From Bacteroidota bacterium (GTDB lineage: Bacteria; Bacteroidota; Ignavibacteria; Ignavibacteriales; Ignavibacteriaceae): 64,000 nt of DNA. The translations under genes and the position numbers were made by a program. This document shows positions 31,586 through 40,553 of this stretch, in pieces. The notes under the pieces are model-generated. The model was given only the letters and a program-made list of their open reading frames with translations, was not told the DNA's origin and searched no databases. Where the stretch lies: contig JAIUOE010000012.1 in the NCBI GenBank assembly GCA_020161395.1, positions 1 to 64,000 on the forward strand, written 5' to 3'. Position 1 is the stretch's first letter, and every line of letters begins with the position of its first letter.

Positions 31586-32680
31586 TCACCACCAGATTAC
31601 AAAAGGTTTATACTCTTTGTCACCAAGCAGGTGTTTAATCAGTTTATACGCTTCCAGCCTGATTAACTGCCTGTAACTAACGCTTCGCTTAAGCGTTCTG
31701 TGCTTGATAGTTGTTTTAAGTTTCTCGTCGAATTCTTTCAGAAAGATTTTTCGTCCTTCCTCTTTAAGGTGACAGAAATTCAGCTCTTTAGTAAAATGCT
31801 TTTGCTGAATTATTCCTTTGTTGATCACAGAAAATATTATTCTGTCAGTAAGCAATGGTTTAAATATCTCTGCCAAATCCAGACTCAGGGAGTATCTCGC
31901 AGTACCCGGCTCATGAAGGAAACTGATAGTTGGTGTAAGCTGAGTTTTGTGCAACTCTGAAAGAACCACATTATACACGAGCGAATTCCCGAACGAAATC
32001 AAAGCATTAATTGGATTCAGGGGTGGCTGCTTACTCCTTTTATCAAAATGAAAGCCAGGGTTAAGAATTTTGTTCCAGCACTGGTAATAAGTCTGCCGTA
32101 TGTTCCCCTCTATACCCATGATCTCAGCAACTGTTTTCGCCGCGGGAAGTGTGTCCCTTAATCCGTTAATGACCCCGATTTCCTCTTTTAGATCGCAGTC
32201 TCTGACATTATAATAGTTGAGATTCTTCAAAATATTCGCACTTGCTCCCAGTATCAGTTTCGACGCAAGCTCTACCCTCTTCTCTTTTTTGGAGTAGTGC
32301 ATAACCTGATTTACAGTAAGTTTTCCTGAAACAAGTGTCTCCTTCGGAACAAAGGACCCCGTATAATTGCCGTAATAATTGTAGAAGTGCAGAAGAATCC
32401 CCTTCGTGGCACAAAAATTAATGAAACGGGTGTTAAACTTTATCTCTCCAAACGAAAAAATGGCTTCAATATCCTCAACAGGGATCGGTTTCCGTGTAAT
32501 TCTTTGAGGCTCCAGTACCTCGCTCTCTTCAGAATAAGCCTCATTTTCATCCCCTGCCGAGAACTCCTCCTCTTCACCATTTACAGAGTCTCCGGGGTCT
32601 TCATAGCCAGGTTCAAAATAAAGTGTATTATTTCTCCGCATCAGTTTTCCGGATGAAAATATATAGTAGTTCCTTTTCAA
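31586..32680 (-). CDS. cas1: CRISPR-associated integrase Cas1 with acidic insertion
   Basis: Metal-dependent integrase of the Cas1-Cas2 complex. It is 364 residues, about 30 longer than I expect for type I-B. Metal ligands are visible as E191 (in EGNIRQTYY), H256 (LHEP) and D268/E271 (LDLAEIFKP). The N-terminal domain starts MKRNYYIFSSGKLMRRNNTL and resumes at KPIPVEDIEAIFSFGE. Between these, residues 27-58 form an extra, strongly acidic linker with 14 Asp/Glu in 32 residues (e.g. NGEEEEFSAGDENEAYSEES). It lies 12 nt after cas4 and 3 nt before cas2. Confidence 0.97.
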   Translation of the reverse strand: MKRNYYIFSSGKLMRRNNTLYFEPGYEDPGDSVNGEEEEFSAGDENEAYSEESEVLEPQRITRKPIPVEDIEAIFSFGEIKFNTRFINFCATKGILLHFYNYYGNYTGSFVPKETLVSGKLTVNQVMHYSKKEKRVELASKLILGASANILKNLNYYNVRDCDLKEEIGVINGLRDTLPAAKTVAEIMGIEGNIRQTYYQCWNKILNPGFHFDKRSKQPPLNPINALISFGNSLVYNVVLSELHKTQLTPTISFLHEPGTARYSLSLDLAEIFKPLLTDRIIFSVINKGIIQQKHFTKELNFCHLKEEGRKIFLKEFDEKLKTTIKHRTLKRSVSYRQLIRLEAYKLIKHLLGDKEYKPFVIWW

Positions 32681-32692
32681 ATCAATTCCTCA

Positions 32693-33181
32693 CTAATCAA
32701 CATAACAGAGTTCAAAATAGCTGCACCGCCTGCAGAACTTCTTGTGAATGACCTCGGGAGGACTCTCCAACCGTATGATCGACTCAATCTCAGGAATTAT
32801 CCTGTCAAATACTTCCCTCTCCTTGTCACTCAACTTTACCCGCAATCTTTTCTTGAGTCTGGGGTAATCAATAATACCCGTTACATCAGTAATACCCTTT
32901 GATTCGAGGACATAAATGTAATACTGCACCTGCCTCACATGCAACATTTCCATTTTATCTGTCTTCTTAATCTCATGAATGACCTTCCTTTGCCTGTCAA
33001 AATAATCAAGTGAGATGCCCTCGATCCTGATCTCATGATTCTCCCGTTTATAAGTGTTCTCAGATATAAACCTGCCAACCGCCACGGTGTCGGAATTGAA
33101 TTCCATGTTAATGTGGTTTGAGAATAACCACAGGTGCCTTTTACAGTGAAAATAATACTGGAGTTGAGTTCCTGTAATCAT
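32693..33181 (-). CDS. cas4: CRISPR-associated exonuclease Cas4
   Basis: RecB-like nuclease that trims prespacers and helps select the PAM during adaptation. Its 162 residues match small type I Cas4 proteins. The four iron-sulfur cysteines are present: C13 in YFHCKRHLW and C150, C153, C159 in FCRRCSYFELC. The nuclease motif HEIKKT (residues 69-74) is followed by RQVQYYIYVLE. It overlaps the cas3 stop by 4 nt, indicating coupled translation. Confidence 0.96.
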   Translation of the reverse strand: MITGTQLQYYFHCKRHLWLFSNHINMEFNSDTVAVGRFISENTYKRENHEIRIEGISLDYFDRQRKVIHEIKKTDKMEMLHVRQVQYYIYVLESKGITDVTGIIDYPRLKKRLRVKLSDKEREVFDRIIPEIESIIRLESPPEVIHKKFCRRCSYFELCYVD

Positions 33182-35880
33182 ATGAAGTTAATATCGTCCG
33201 TTCCGTCTATCACATCACTCTCAATCCCGTTTTCGAAAGTGTAAACATTAGAGTACTCCCTTAAATAGAACAGATCTCCGACGAACTCGCCATATTTCTC
33301 AACAGCTTTAAATTCCTTTCCGTATCGGGACACACTGAAAGAGAAATTCGACATTAGAGCTGCAATATTTTTTATTTTGGCGGACTTTCTAACAAAGTCA
33401 TCGTCTTTTCCGGCCAATACACCGTTCCAGATTGCAAAAAGTTCCTTGCCGGAGACACAGTCATTTGAATCCACAAGATCGAAATGCCTTGCCGTTTCTT
33501 TTTCTCTTTCTCCCAGCAGTTCAAGTTCAATGGATAGAGGGACAAACACCCTGACCGAATCATCCTCTATCAGTCTGAACTCACGGTCGATACTTTGGAA
33601 TTCCAGTCTTTTGAAAAGCTTCTTAAACTCTTCGAAACCTCCCGCAAAATTTAACCTGTTTCTTGCATCTATCTTTGAAAGCACCCGATCATAAAATTCC
33701 TCGAACCGTTTTTCTTTGAGAATATCAGCATAATCTTCACCGCTCAATTCCTTCTTTACTATCTCAAGCCTTTTATCACCCCTGTAAACATCATTGGCTT
33801 TTCCGCTGTTAAAGATAAATACCCTGCAATCCTTTTTGCCGGCGTTTCTGTTTACCCTTCCGGCAAACTGTTCTTCAGCATCAGGAATTGCCCTGTCCTT
33901 AAATCCGATATCCATGTCAATATCAACTCCCGCTTCAACAACCTGAGTTGCCACAACAATGACGGGACCCGTAATTTCCCCCTTAAGCCGCTGAATAAGG
34001 TCCTTTCTTCTCGGTTCAAGTATGTTTCCTGACAAAAGGAACTTGTTCCTGATAGATGAATAATCCTCACGGTTTAATATTTTGGAATAAAATTCGCCTG
34101 CGTTTTTCTTCGTCACAAACTCTATTAAAACCTTTAAATTCTTCTTTTGTGACAATAAAGGCTGAACGATCCCCGAGACTTTTGAAGCAAACTCATCGAG
34201 ATCAAATTCACCATCTTTCAACAGGGAAAAATCGTACTCCACCCGATGCATGAAATTTGGATTTGTAAAATATGCATCCCTGTTTTTTACCAATGATACA
34301 AAAGGATCATTCACCATGTTCAACAACTTGCTGATTTTGGGAAGTGTCGCCGACATGATGAAAAATCTGATGTTCAAAAGATCGGCATATTCATTTATCG
34401 CGAATATTAGTTTGTCCCAAATCTCAGGGTTATAACTCTGAATTTCGTCAATTATCACGATTGAGTTTGCAAGACGGTGAAATCCGTAAATCCTGTCCTT
34501 TCTGTGAGAGAGCATTAGACTAAAAAACCGGACATGACTCGTTAAAATCACAGGGTAGTTGTAGAAATATTCGGTAAGATAGTTCTGTTTTTCGCTTCCG
34601 TACTGACCATCTTTTATTTCGTCTTCCGGATTGTGTTTCAAAGTGCTTCCACTTTTGGAGTGCAACTCTGCCACTTCCTCATTGGTTAGACCGATAGCTT
34701 CTGTTAAAGTTTTATGTGTCTGGGTGATCAAGGTTGTAAAAGGAAAAACATAAAAAATCTTGTTGATCCTGTCGTCATTCTGAATCAGTTCAGATGCTGC
34801 GAGAAAAGAGAGATTTGTCTTGCCGCTCCCTGTCGGAGCTTCGAGGTAAAAAAGCCGTTTATCTTTATTCTCAGCTATATTGCCCAGCACCTCCGAAGCG
34901 AGAGAAGACCTCAAGCGGTTCAGATTCTCATTTGACATTTCAGACAGTGTTGCCGGATCCAATTTCAATTTCTCTCGTTCTTCATCTTTCAATCTCTTGT
35001 TGTATTCGATACTGTAAAGATTTCTGCAGAACTTCTCCTTGAGCCTGTCAGAAAAGATGCCAAAATCATTCCAATCCATACCGCTCATAAATTGATTCGT
35101 GGCATAGTAGTCAGCAGCTGTTAGAAGAGAAAAGCTCATTTTGATCAATGAATAAGCCGCTGTATTGCCAAGTTTTAAGAATTCTTCCATCAATACTATG
35201 TTCTTCCAGGAATTCGAGTCGAATATCTTTGTCAGAATTTCGTGAACAGAGGAGATATCAGGGATAAAAACTTCAGATAGAGCCTTCAACTCTTCGAGCA
35301 CTTCGGGATTAAACGGAGATGATTCAGAACAGAATGCCTCATACAACTGCCCGTGGTGCATCCTTAATGGATATGATAATGCAATAATCATGTAAAAAAC
35401 GGGAAATCCCTTCGGCGGCATTCCTTCCAATTTCAGGATACCTCTCTCCAGAGCCAGTTTCATGAAGTGTGCGGTAAAGAAATATGCGCCTGCTTCAGAA
35501 TGATGGGAGCCGAGTAGAGTATCCTGTTTCCTGAAGCCCGGATTCTTCATTTTTTCATACTGAAAACCGGGGTTGATCTTCCCAAAATCATGGAACAACA
35601 CAACCCCGGCAAATGCCTCTTTTATCAGTTCAGCAGTTTCCTGAATACCTTCCGATCCGTTCTTTTCAAGGAAATTGAAAACAAGATCGTCTATTACACG
35701 ATCAAGTCCGTTTGCCTCAACAAGTTTAACAAAGTAGTGAATGACCAGGCTTGTATGCTCATGAAGTGTTTCCCGCTCATTCCCGTCTTTGGAGAGATGG
35801 GCAATATATTTTTCATGTTCCCGAATAAACCCGGGTACCGAAAAATTAGTGTTCGCTGTTATTTCCCTGATAGAACGCAT
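33178..35880 (-). CDS. cas3: CRISPR-associated helicase-nuclease Cas3
   Basis: Degrades target DNA recruited by Cascade. A fused 900-residue protein. The N-terminal HD nuclease has H42 in HEHTSLVIHYF, the HD pair 97-98 in LFHDFGKINPGFQ, and HH126-127 in GSHHSEAGAYFF. A superfamily 2 helicase follows, with Walker A EAPTGSGKTNLSF near 345-355, motif II IVIIDEIQSYNP (DEIQ), motif III MSATLPK, and motifs V/VI VATQVVEAGVDIDMDIGF and EQFAGRVNRNAGK. The C-terminal ~200 residues are the accessory domain. All catalytic motifs appear intact. It starts 9 nt after cas5 and overlaps cas4 by 4 nt. Confidence 0.97.
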   Translation of the reverse strand: MRSIREITANTNFSVPGFIREHEKYIAHLSKDGNERETLHEHTSLVIHYFVKLVEANGLDRVIDDLVFNFLEKNGSEGIQETAELIKEAFAGVVLFHDFGKINPGFQYEKMKNPGFRKQDTLLGSHHSEAGAYFFTAHFMKLALERGILKLEGMPPKGFPVFYMIIALSYPLRMHHGQLYEAFCSESSPFNPEVLEELKALSEVFIPDISSVHEILTKIFDSNSWKNIVLMEEFLKLGNTAAYSLIKMSFSLLTAADYYATNQFMSGMDWNDFGIFSDRLKEKFCRNLYSIEYNKRLKDEEREKLKLDPATLSEMSNENLNRLRSSLASEVLGNIAENKDKRLFYLEAPTGSGKTNLSFLAASELIQNDDRINKIFYVFPFTTLITQTHKTLTEAIGLTNEEVAELHSKSGSTLKHNPEDEIKDGQYGSEKQNYLTEYFYNYPVILTSHVRFFSLMLSHRKDRIYGFHRLANSIVIIDEIQSYNPEIWDKLIFAINEYADLLNIRFFIMSATLPKISKLLNMVNDPFVSLVKNRDAYFTNPNFMHRVEYDFSLLKDGEFDLDEFASKVSGIVQPLLSQKKNLKVLIEFVTKKNAGEFYSKILNREDYSSIRNKFLLSGNILEPRRKDLIQRLKGEITGPVIVVATQVVEAGVDIDMDIGFKDRAIPDAEEQFAGRVNRNAGKKDCRVFIFNSGKANDVYRGDKRLEIVKKELSGEDYADILKEKRFEEFYDRVLSKIDARNRLNFAGGFEEFKKLFKRLEFQSIDREFRLIEDDSVRVFVPLSIELELLGEREKETARHFDLVDSNDCVSGKELFAIWNGVLAGKDDDFVRKSAKIKNIAALMSNFSFSVSRYGKEFKAVEKYGEFVGDLFYLREYSNVYTFENGIESDVIDGTDDINFI

Positions 35881-35889
35881 CTTTGTTAC

Positions 35890-36684
35890 TCAGTTTAGTT
35901 GAACAATTATCTTTTTTTCGCCTTCCTTCAGCAAATAGAGATTTCCGGGATTGTATCTGCCGTCAAACTTCACATTAGTAAGAACGAAGTCACTGAAAGC
36001 ATACACTCTCCTCTGCTCATCATAACCGGAAGGAAGCCTCTCGAAGTTGAAGACCGGGTTCGATTGAATAAAGGTGAAGAAACCAGGTGATTTTACACCT
36101 TCGACTCTCACGCCTTCCTGCTTGATGAATGCCGTCTCTATTTGGTATTGCTCACCATCAGCAGGATGAAATTCCGAGAATTCGTACTCACGAAAATTTT
36201 CCCACCAGATCTGGAATTCATTTTTCCCGAGATAAGGAATGTAAACAGCATCACTTTTTTTCAAATTCTCATAAATCACTTTTTGTTCTTCAATGTCAAG
36301 ATCCAGTTTCAAATAGACATCAAAAGCAGGATTGATAAGAATCTGCTCCTGTACTATAAGGTTGCCGCCTTCCTCATGACTGGCGAAGCCAGTGCTGTTG
36401 TTGTATTTCAAATAACTCTTCTTGAACACGGCTGAATCGCCACCTGTAACGGGCTTAATGCCTGCACAAATGGAATTTAACTTCTGATAATATTCAGGAA
36501 GCTTTTTTGTGTCTTCAATGTAACTCTGATAGAAACCTCCCAAACCTGCAATTGCGCCCAGAATACCAAGAAGTGCAGGCTTGTGAAGTGAATTGTATGT
36601 CAAATACAAATCCTCGTTCATATCAGTCTTCTTTAGAAAACCCAGTGGAGACCTGATTCTGACCGAAATAACCGTCTCTTTCAT
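35890..36684 (-). CDS. cas5b: CRISPR-associated protein Cas5 (type I-B)
   Basis: Cascade subunit that caps the 5' handle of the crRNA. 264 residues. It has the Cas5 N-terminal RRM strand with the typical SPLGFLKKTD-like start and the conserved helix HKPALLGILGAIAGLGGFYQ. The C-terminus has the PVFNFERLPSGY segment and a short beta end. Identification rests on this fold pattern and on position between cas7 and cas3. It begins 8 nt after the cas7 stop. Confidence 0.92.
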   Translation of the reverse strand: MKETVISVRIRSPLGFLKKTDMNEDLYLTYNSLHKPALLGILGAIAGLGGFYQSYIEDTKKLPEYYQKLNSICAGIKPVTGGDSAVFKKSYLKYNNSTGFASHEEGGNLIVQEQILINPAFDVYLKLDLDIEEQKVIYENLKKSDAVYIPYLGKNEFQIWWENFREYEFSEFHPADGEQYQIETAFIKQEGVRVEGVKSPGFFTFIQSNPVFNFERLPSGYDEQRRVYAFSDFVLTNVKFDGRYNPGNLYLLKEGEKKIIVQLN

Positions 36685-36692
36685 GACCGGCT

Positions 36693-37739
36693 CTAAATTT
36701 TTTGCGAGTTGAGAAGATTATATTTTTCTATATTCATCCCGTCAAAACCGGTCACAATTGTGTCAGTTGGATTGTAATAGAGTTCGACCTTTTCAATTTC
36801 TTCAATCACACTCTTTATTACCTCGGCAGCTCTAGTGGCATCTATTACCACTTTTTTGTCCTTGTCTCTTCTCACATCAATCAGTTCTGTGAAACCGGGA
36901 AGTACCTTGTTTGATCCCTCTTTCAGGGTAACAAACAGAGCCATTTCGTTCTCTGACCCGATTTTCCTTGAGGAATCCAAGTAGGTTACAGCTTTTGTCA
37001 TGGCTTCTTTTAAGACATCGATATCCTTATTGGAAAGATGCCTGGCTAACCTTTTTTCGCCGTCCGGTGTCTCGAGATTTTCCAAAAGTCTGTAATAATC
37101 TTCAAGATTCTTTGGATTTATAGAGAAATGATAGACATAATGACCCTCCTGCAGGTTCGTCTGATTGCCAATTGTTGCATTCTGCTTATCATCTTCTTCA
37201 GTTCCCGTGCGGAATGGTGACAATATGTCCTCAGTATAAATTACATTCTCATTGAACTTGTTTACAGCGTGATTTATCTGTACCGGTCCATGAATTGAAA
37301 GATTTACACTGTCTGTTTTTGACTGTTTTGCAAATGTTGCACCGAACAGTCTTACATCAATGCAGTTAAACAGGTTAAAAAGAGAGGTGAACTTCGATTT
37401 GCCCTTCTCTTTTTTTGCTGATTTCGCACCTTCTTCGCTCCCGGAAGATTTAATCATGCCATCAACTGATGCAACCATTTTTTCATAGGCTTCTTCGAGA
37501 TTGAATGGAACCATGTCGTTATTGTATCTTTTTATGTAAAGAACATGGTTTCCGGGAGTGCCTTCATAATTTTTCTTTATATAGTCTTTGATAGCATATT
37601 TCAATGCTTTGTCCGTTGCATACACAGTACCGTCAGGAAGAGTACGGGGTGAATGAGTGAAGTCTGCATTAAAGTTTGAATTGATTGAACGGATTACTGC
37701 ACATCCGTAAACGCGATTGTTGAATTTTTCTGTAGCCAT
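36693..37739 (-). CDS. cas7: CRISPR-associated protein Cas7 (Csh2 type)
   Basis: Backbone subunit that polymerises along the crRNA in Cascade. The opening NNRVYGCAVIRSINSNFNAD then FTHSPRTLPDGTVYATDKAL matches the Csh2 form of Cas7 (original coding of type I-B). The C-terminal region has a charged DVRRDKDKKVVIDATRAAEV segment. I place the start at ATG 37739, one base after the cas8b stop, with AGGAG 10 nt upstream. Earlier in-frame codons would run into cas8b. Length is 348 residues. Confidence 0.95.
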   Translation of the reverse strand: MATEKFNNRVYGCAVIRSINSNFNADFTHSPRTLPDGTVYATDKALKYAIKDYIKKNYEGTPGNHVLYIKRYNNDMVPFNLEEAYEKMVASVDGMIKSSGSEEGAKSAKKEKGKSKFTSLFNLFNCIDVRLFGATFAKQSKTDSVNLSIHGPVQINHAVNKFNENVIYTEDILSPFRTGTEEDDKQNATIGNQTNLQEGHYVYHFSINPKNLEDYYRLLENLETPDGEKRLARHLSNKDIDVLKEAMTKAVTYLDSSRKIGSENEMALFVTLKEGSNKVLPGFTELIDVRRDKDKKVVIDATRAAEVIKSVIEEIEKVELYYNPTDTIVTGFDGMNIEKYNLLNSQKI

Positions 37740-37740
37740 C

Positions 37741-38139
37741 TTAATTGGTCTCCTGTATAGTTTCTTTCGATTTATATAAAATGTTATCTCCGAAATATCC
37801 CGCAAACAGTACAGGCAACATTTCCTTGTACCCTGTTTCAGGCCTGTATCCTATTACTTCTTCAAACAACCTGTTAAACCTGAGGCTGTTGAAAGAGATT
37901 GCGTGTTTGTACTGATTAAACACTCTTATCAACTGGTCGTTAAAAGATTCAACAGTTGTCCTGTTGATGAAAGGTTCAATCAGTGAATGTGTCTTATTGC
38001 CTGACTGACTCTGCGAAAGCAAGTAATAGATTAACTGCCCGGCACAGAATGCGTATTCGTAGTCATCCCGAATGTGACTCTCTGATGACTTGACGATTTC
38101 TCCAATCCTCTCGAAATATTTGGGTATCTCGCTTGGCAT
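37741..38139 (-). CDS. cas11b: Predicted Cas11b small subunit, internal start within cas8b
   Basis: An in-frame ATG (codon 471 of cas8b) at 38139 is preceded by a perfect GGAGGA Shine-Dalgarno (38151-38146 on the - strand) with 6 nt between. Initiation here gives a 132-residue, mostly helical protein starting MPSEIPKYFERIGEIV, with the same stop as cas8b. It is established for types I-B, I-C and I-D that the Cas11 small subunit is translated from inside cas8/cas10d. There is no separate small-subunit gene in this operon. The internal start is my inference from sequence, but the ribosome-binding site is among the strongest in the operon. Confidence 0.8.
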   Translation of the reverse strand: MPSEIPKYFERIGEIVKSSESHIRDDYEYAFCAGQLIYYLLSQSQSGNKTHSLIEPFINRTTVESFNDQLIRVFNQYKHAISFNSLRFNRLFEEVIGYRPETGYKEMLPVLFAGYFGDNILYKSKETIQETN

Positions 38140-39549
38140 ATCTCTTCCTCCGAAATTAGTGTTATTTTTATCGAATTTGTGATTTAAGCTAAATAGTATG
38201 TTTAATATGTTTCGGATGCTGTCGAAAGGCAGCTTTTCCGATGACAGTATAAGGTCAGTAACATTTGAAATTATCAGGTTGTAGAAACTTTTACCGGTGA
38301 TGGCATCCGTCTTCGACTTGTAAATGTATTCGTAAATGGAGTAACGGTATTTTTCGATATTGTTGATAACGGACTTGCACGGTTGTTTGTTGAAAAACCT
38401 GTTCGCGCCAAGATCATCAAAATAGTGAAAACTCGGGTTTTCCTTCCCTGTGATAAGCATGTTGTTAAAAATCGCATTTGCAACCCTGAACTCAAAGTCG
38501 AATATATTCTTTACATCATCACTTTCTCTTTGATTTTGCATCAACTTGATTATCCTGAAATCTTCCAATTGATAAACAAACTGTTCAACAAAATCGAAAT
38601 CATTTATTGATATACTCATCCCCTTGCTCCAGTTTAGAAGATAATAGTCACCAAGTTGATCCGCTCCTTTTTCCTTAAAAATTCGCTCTATCATACCCCG
38701 GTAAGAAAATTTACCGTCCTGTTTTAGGGTCTCAATTATATCACCGTTCAGTTGTTCTTCGTATATGAAGACCGGCAGAGGATTGGGAATTCTGTTTTCT
38801 TTAAGTCGCAATAAAACTTCAAAAACATTCAGGTTTATAGCGGTTCTGAAATCTGTCAGTCTGAATGAATGTGCAAAAGAGCTTTGAGAAAATTTATAGG
38901 GTTTCTTCTGGTTAGTGTCAATTTTGAAGGAATGAATCCCATAGTTTCCGTTTTCAATAGTGTAATCATTCACATTGTATATCTTCTTTTTAAAATAATC
39001 ATCTGATATATCTTGTATGATTTCAAGTGGCATATCGAAAAGAATTGTGATTTTTTTCTCATCGCCAGGATGAAAAAGCCCGACACGACCAATTAAATCT
39101 CTAAAAATAGATTGTGCAATCGCATATTCACCGTTTATTTCGGTTCTTGTGAATATATTCTCGTAAAGGTCTCCGGCAGTTGCATAAAAAGCATCTACCG
39201 AGCTCTGAAGCTTTTCGAGATTTTTGGTATTTAATTGTATAACAAAGGGATTGTTTGTATAAATCTGCTTTACGAGCGTCTTGTTACTGCTTACTGCTCT
39301 CGACAGGAAGAGTTTCTTATTAAACTGAGATTTCGTAATAAACTCGTGAATTGCAACTTCCTCAACATCAGCGGTTAGTTTTCCCTTTTTATCAACTTCA
39401 AAGTGATAATGAAGTTTGAAATTCACCGGGTTCTCTGAGTCCTTAACATAAATGAAATACTCTCCTTCTTCGAGAGGTTTACTCTCAAACAGCAGCCAGT
39501 TTAATTTATCTCCCAGAGAATTGACATAATTTGAAAGTTCGGTTATCAT
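37741..39549 (-). CDS. cas8b: Cascade large subunit Cas8b (Csh1 type)
   Basis: Large subunit of type I-B Cascade that reads the PAM and starts target unwinding. 602 residues. Sequence conservation is low, as is usual for Cas8; the call rests on operon position between cas6 and cas7, length, and the helical C-terminus (FCAGQLIYYLLSQSQSGNKT, RLFEEVIGYRP, MLPVLFAGYFGDN). It overlaps cas6 by 4 nt at its start. Its C-terminal 132 codons carry an internal ribosome-binding site and start codon, described separately as Cas11b. Confidence 0.92.
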   Translation of the reverse strand: MITELSNYVNSLGDKLNWLLFESKPLEEGEYFIYVKDSENPVNFKLHYHFEVDKKGKLTADVEEVAIHEFITKSQFNKKLFLSRAVSSNKTLVKQIYTNNPFVIQLNTKNLEKLQSSVDAFYATAGDLYENIFTRTEINGEYAIAQSIFRDLIGRVGLFHPGDEKKITILFDMPLEIIQDISDDYFKKKIYNVNDYTIENGNYGIHSFKIDTNQKKPYKFSQSSFAHSFRLTDFRTAINLNVFEVLLRLKENRIPNPLPVFIYEEQLNGDIIETLKQDGKFSYRGMIERIFKEKGADQLGDYYLLNWSKGMSISINDFDFVEQFVYQLEDFRIIKLMQNQRESDDVKNIFDFEFRVANAIFNNMLITGKENPSFHYFDDLGANRFFNKQPCKSVINNIEKYRYSIYEYIYKSKTDAITGKSFYNLIISNVTDLILSSEKLPFDSIRNILNILFSLNHKFDKNNTNFGGRDMPSEIPKYFERIGEIVKSSESHIRDDYEYAFCAGQLIYYLLSQSQSGNKTHSLIEPFINRTTVESFNDQLIRVFNQYKHAISFNSLRFNRLFEEVIGYRPETGYKEMLPVLFAGYFGDNILYKSKETIQETN

Positions 39550-40346
39550 TTGTCCTCCTTTTTTATTTGTGCAAGTCCGAAACCCATTGAATTTTTATTC
39601 CCAAAGCCGCAATCATACCCTGCTTTTATCAATCTGACATCGCCAGTTATTTTGAATGGAGCGAGAATACCAATTACATCGGTGGCTTTTGGGGAATTGG
39701 GATTGACAGTAATCTTTTTGGTTACCCGGTCTCTCCTTCTGATGTAATCTTTATCCCACTCGAGAACAACAGAAGCTTTCCCGGTCAGGTCTTCACCGGT
39801 TATCAGCAGATGTTTGTTTATGAGATTTTGGGAGAGAATTCTTGATGCTTCCTCCTCCTCATCAGGACGAAGGAAACGGGTGCTTTGTTTCCCGTTATAC
39901 TCGACGGGTTTTGAAATCACCATGGGAGCAAGGAGTCTGAAGTTCATCGATTCCTTTATTTCAGGCTCTCCCAAGCCGGCAAGCTCTTCGATAATAAAAG
40001 TAGTGTACCGGTCGATGGTACCAACTTTAAAAATCGATTTATTTAAGGTCCCGAGGACAAATGAAGTGAAAAATTCTTCAGCTTTAGGGGAAGAGACATA
40101 GAGTGTGGTCGCGGGGTCAATAAAATAAAAATGGTCTTTCACCACTTTTATCTGAGAGAACTCGACACCAAACGAGAAGAGTTTGTAATTTTTACCCGAT
40201 TCAAGTCTGTATCCCTTGTTATGAAGGAATTCAGAAAATTCGGGAGAACCCAACCTTAAAAGGTCGTAAATAGCCGCACTAAAATGATAGTAGAAGTTTG
40301 CCTGAATCGATTTTGAAGCACTTCGCAAAGTAAATTTTAGTCGCAT
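39546..40346 (-). CDS. cas6: CRISPR RNA endonuclease Cas6
   Basis: Cleaves the array transcript within each repeat, leaving the 8-nt ATTGAAAT handle. 266 residues. It has two RRM-like halves and the diagnostic C-terminal Gly-rich loop AGYDCGFGNKNSMGFGLAQI. The N-terminus MRLKFTLRSASKSIQANF is typical of Cas6. A conserved His suitable for catalysis is present in the N-terminal part (YYHFSAAIYDLL), but I cannot assign it firmly. First gene of the operon; its stop overlaps the cas8b start by 4 nt. Confidence 0.95.
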   Translation of the reverse strand: MRLKFTLRSASKSIQANFYYHFSAAIYDLLRLGSPEFSEFLHNKGYRLESGKNYKLFSFGVEFSQIKVVKDHFYFIDPATTLYVSSPKAEEFFTSFVLGTLNKSIFKVGTIDRYTTFIIEELAGLGEPEIKESMNFRLLAPMVISKPVEYNGKQSTRFLRPDEEEEASRILSQNLINKHLLITGEDLTGKASVVLEWDKDYIRRRDRVTKKITVNPNSPKATDVIGILAPFKITGDVRLIKAGYDCGFGNKNSMGFGLAQIKKEDK

Positions 40347-40390
40347 GGAAGCCCTAACACATTAATTGGAATCATATATTTTGATAGAGT

Positions 40391-40422
40391 CAAATTTATG
40401 AATTTTTTCCAAATTCCTGCGC
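40391..40422 (-). promoter_or_regulatory. Candidate promoter of the cas operon
   Basis: On the - strand TAAATTTG (40398-40391) fits the Bacteroidota -7 element TAnnTTTG, and a TTG lies about 23 nt upstream of it, slightly beyond the usual spacing. It would give a leader of about 40 nt before the cas6 ATG at 40346. Confidence 0.45.
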
Positions 40423-40499
40423 AATTAAAATTACTTTTTACAAAAAAATGCGTTGACCGCCTGCAAATTACCCCGAGTGACCTCCACAATTCATGATTT

Positions 40500-40536
40500 C
40501 CGGACAATTTTGCAATCTGATTGCAAATTTGTCCGG
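40500..40536. promoter_or_regulatory. Long inverted repeat upstream of the DUF4143 ATPase gene
   Basis: Two 17-base arms (40500-40516 and 40520-40536), starting CCGGACAA and ending TTGTCCGG, are complementary except for one position and flank CTG. A T run follows on the + strand. It lies 17 nt upstream of the ATG at 40554, between the divergent cas operon and the ATPase gene. It could be an operator, an attenuator-like terminator or a transposon-type remnant. Confidence 0.6.
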
Positions 40537-40553
40537 TTTTTGTATTTTTGAGT

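Noticed and set aside
36693-37805. Longer cas7 start at 37805
   Set aside because: It would overlap the cas8b coding end by 65 nt, and Csh2 proteins begin close to the NRVYG motif; ATG 37739 has a good ribosome-binding site.
40529-40549. TATTTTTG (40542-40549) as a promoter of the DUF4143 ATPase
   Set aside because: It lies only 4 nt before the ATG and lacks a -33 element at the right distance; likely chance in a T-rich tract.
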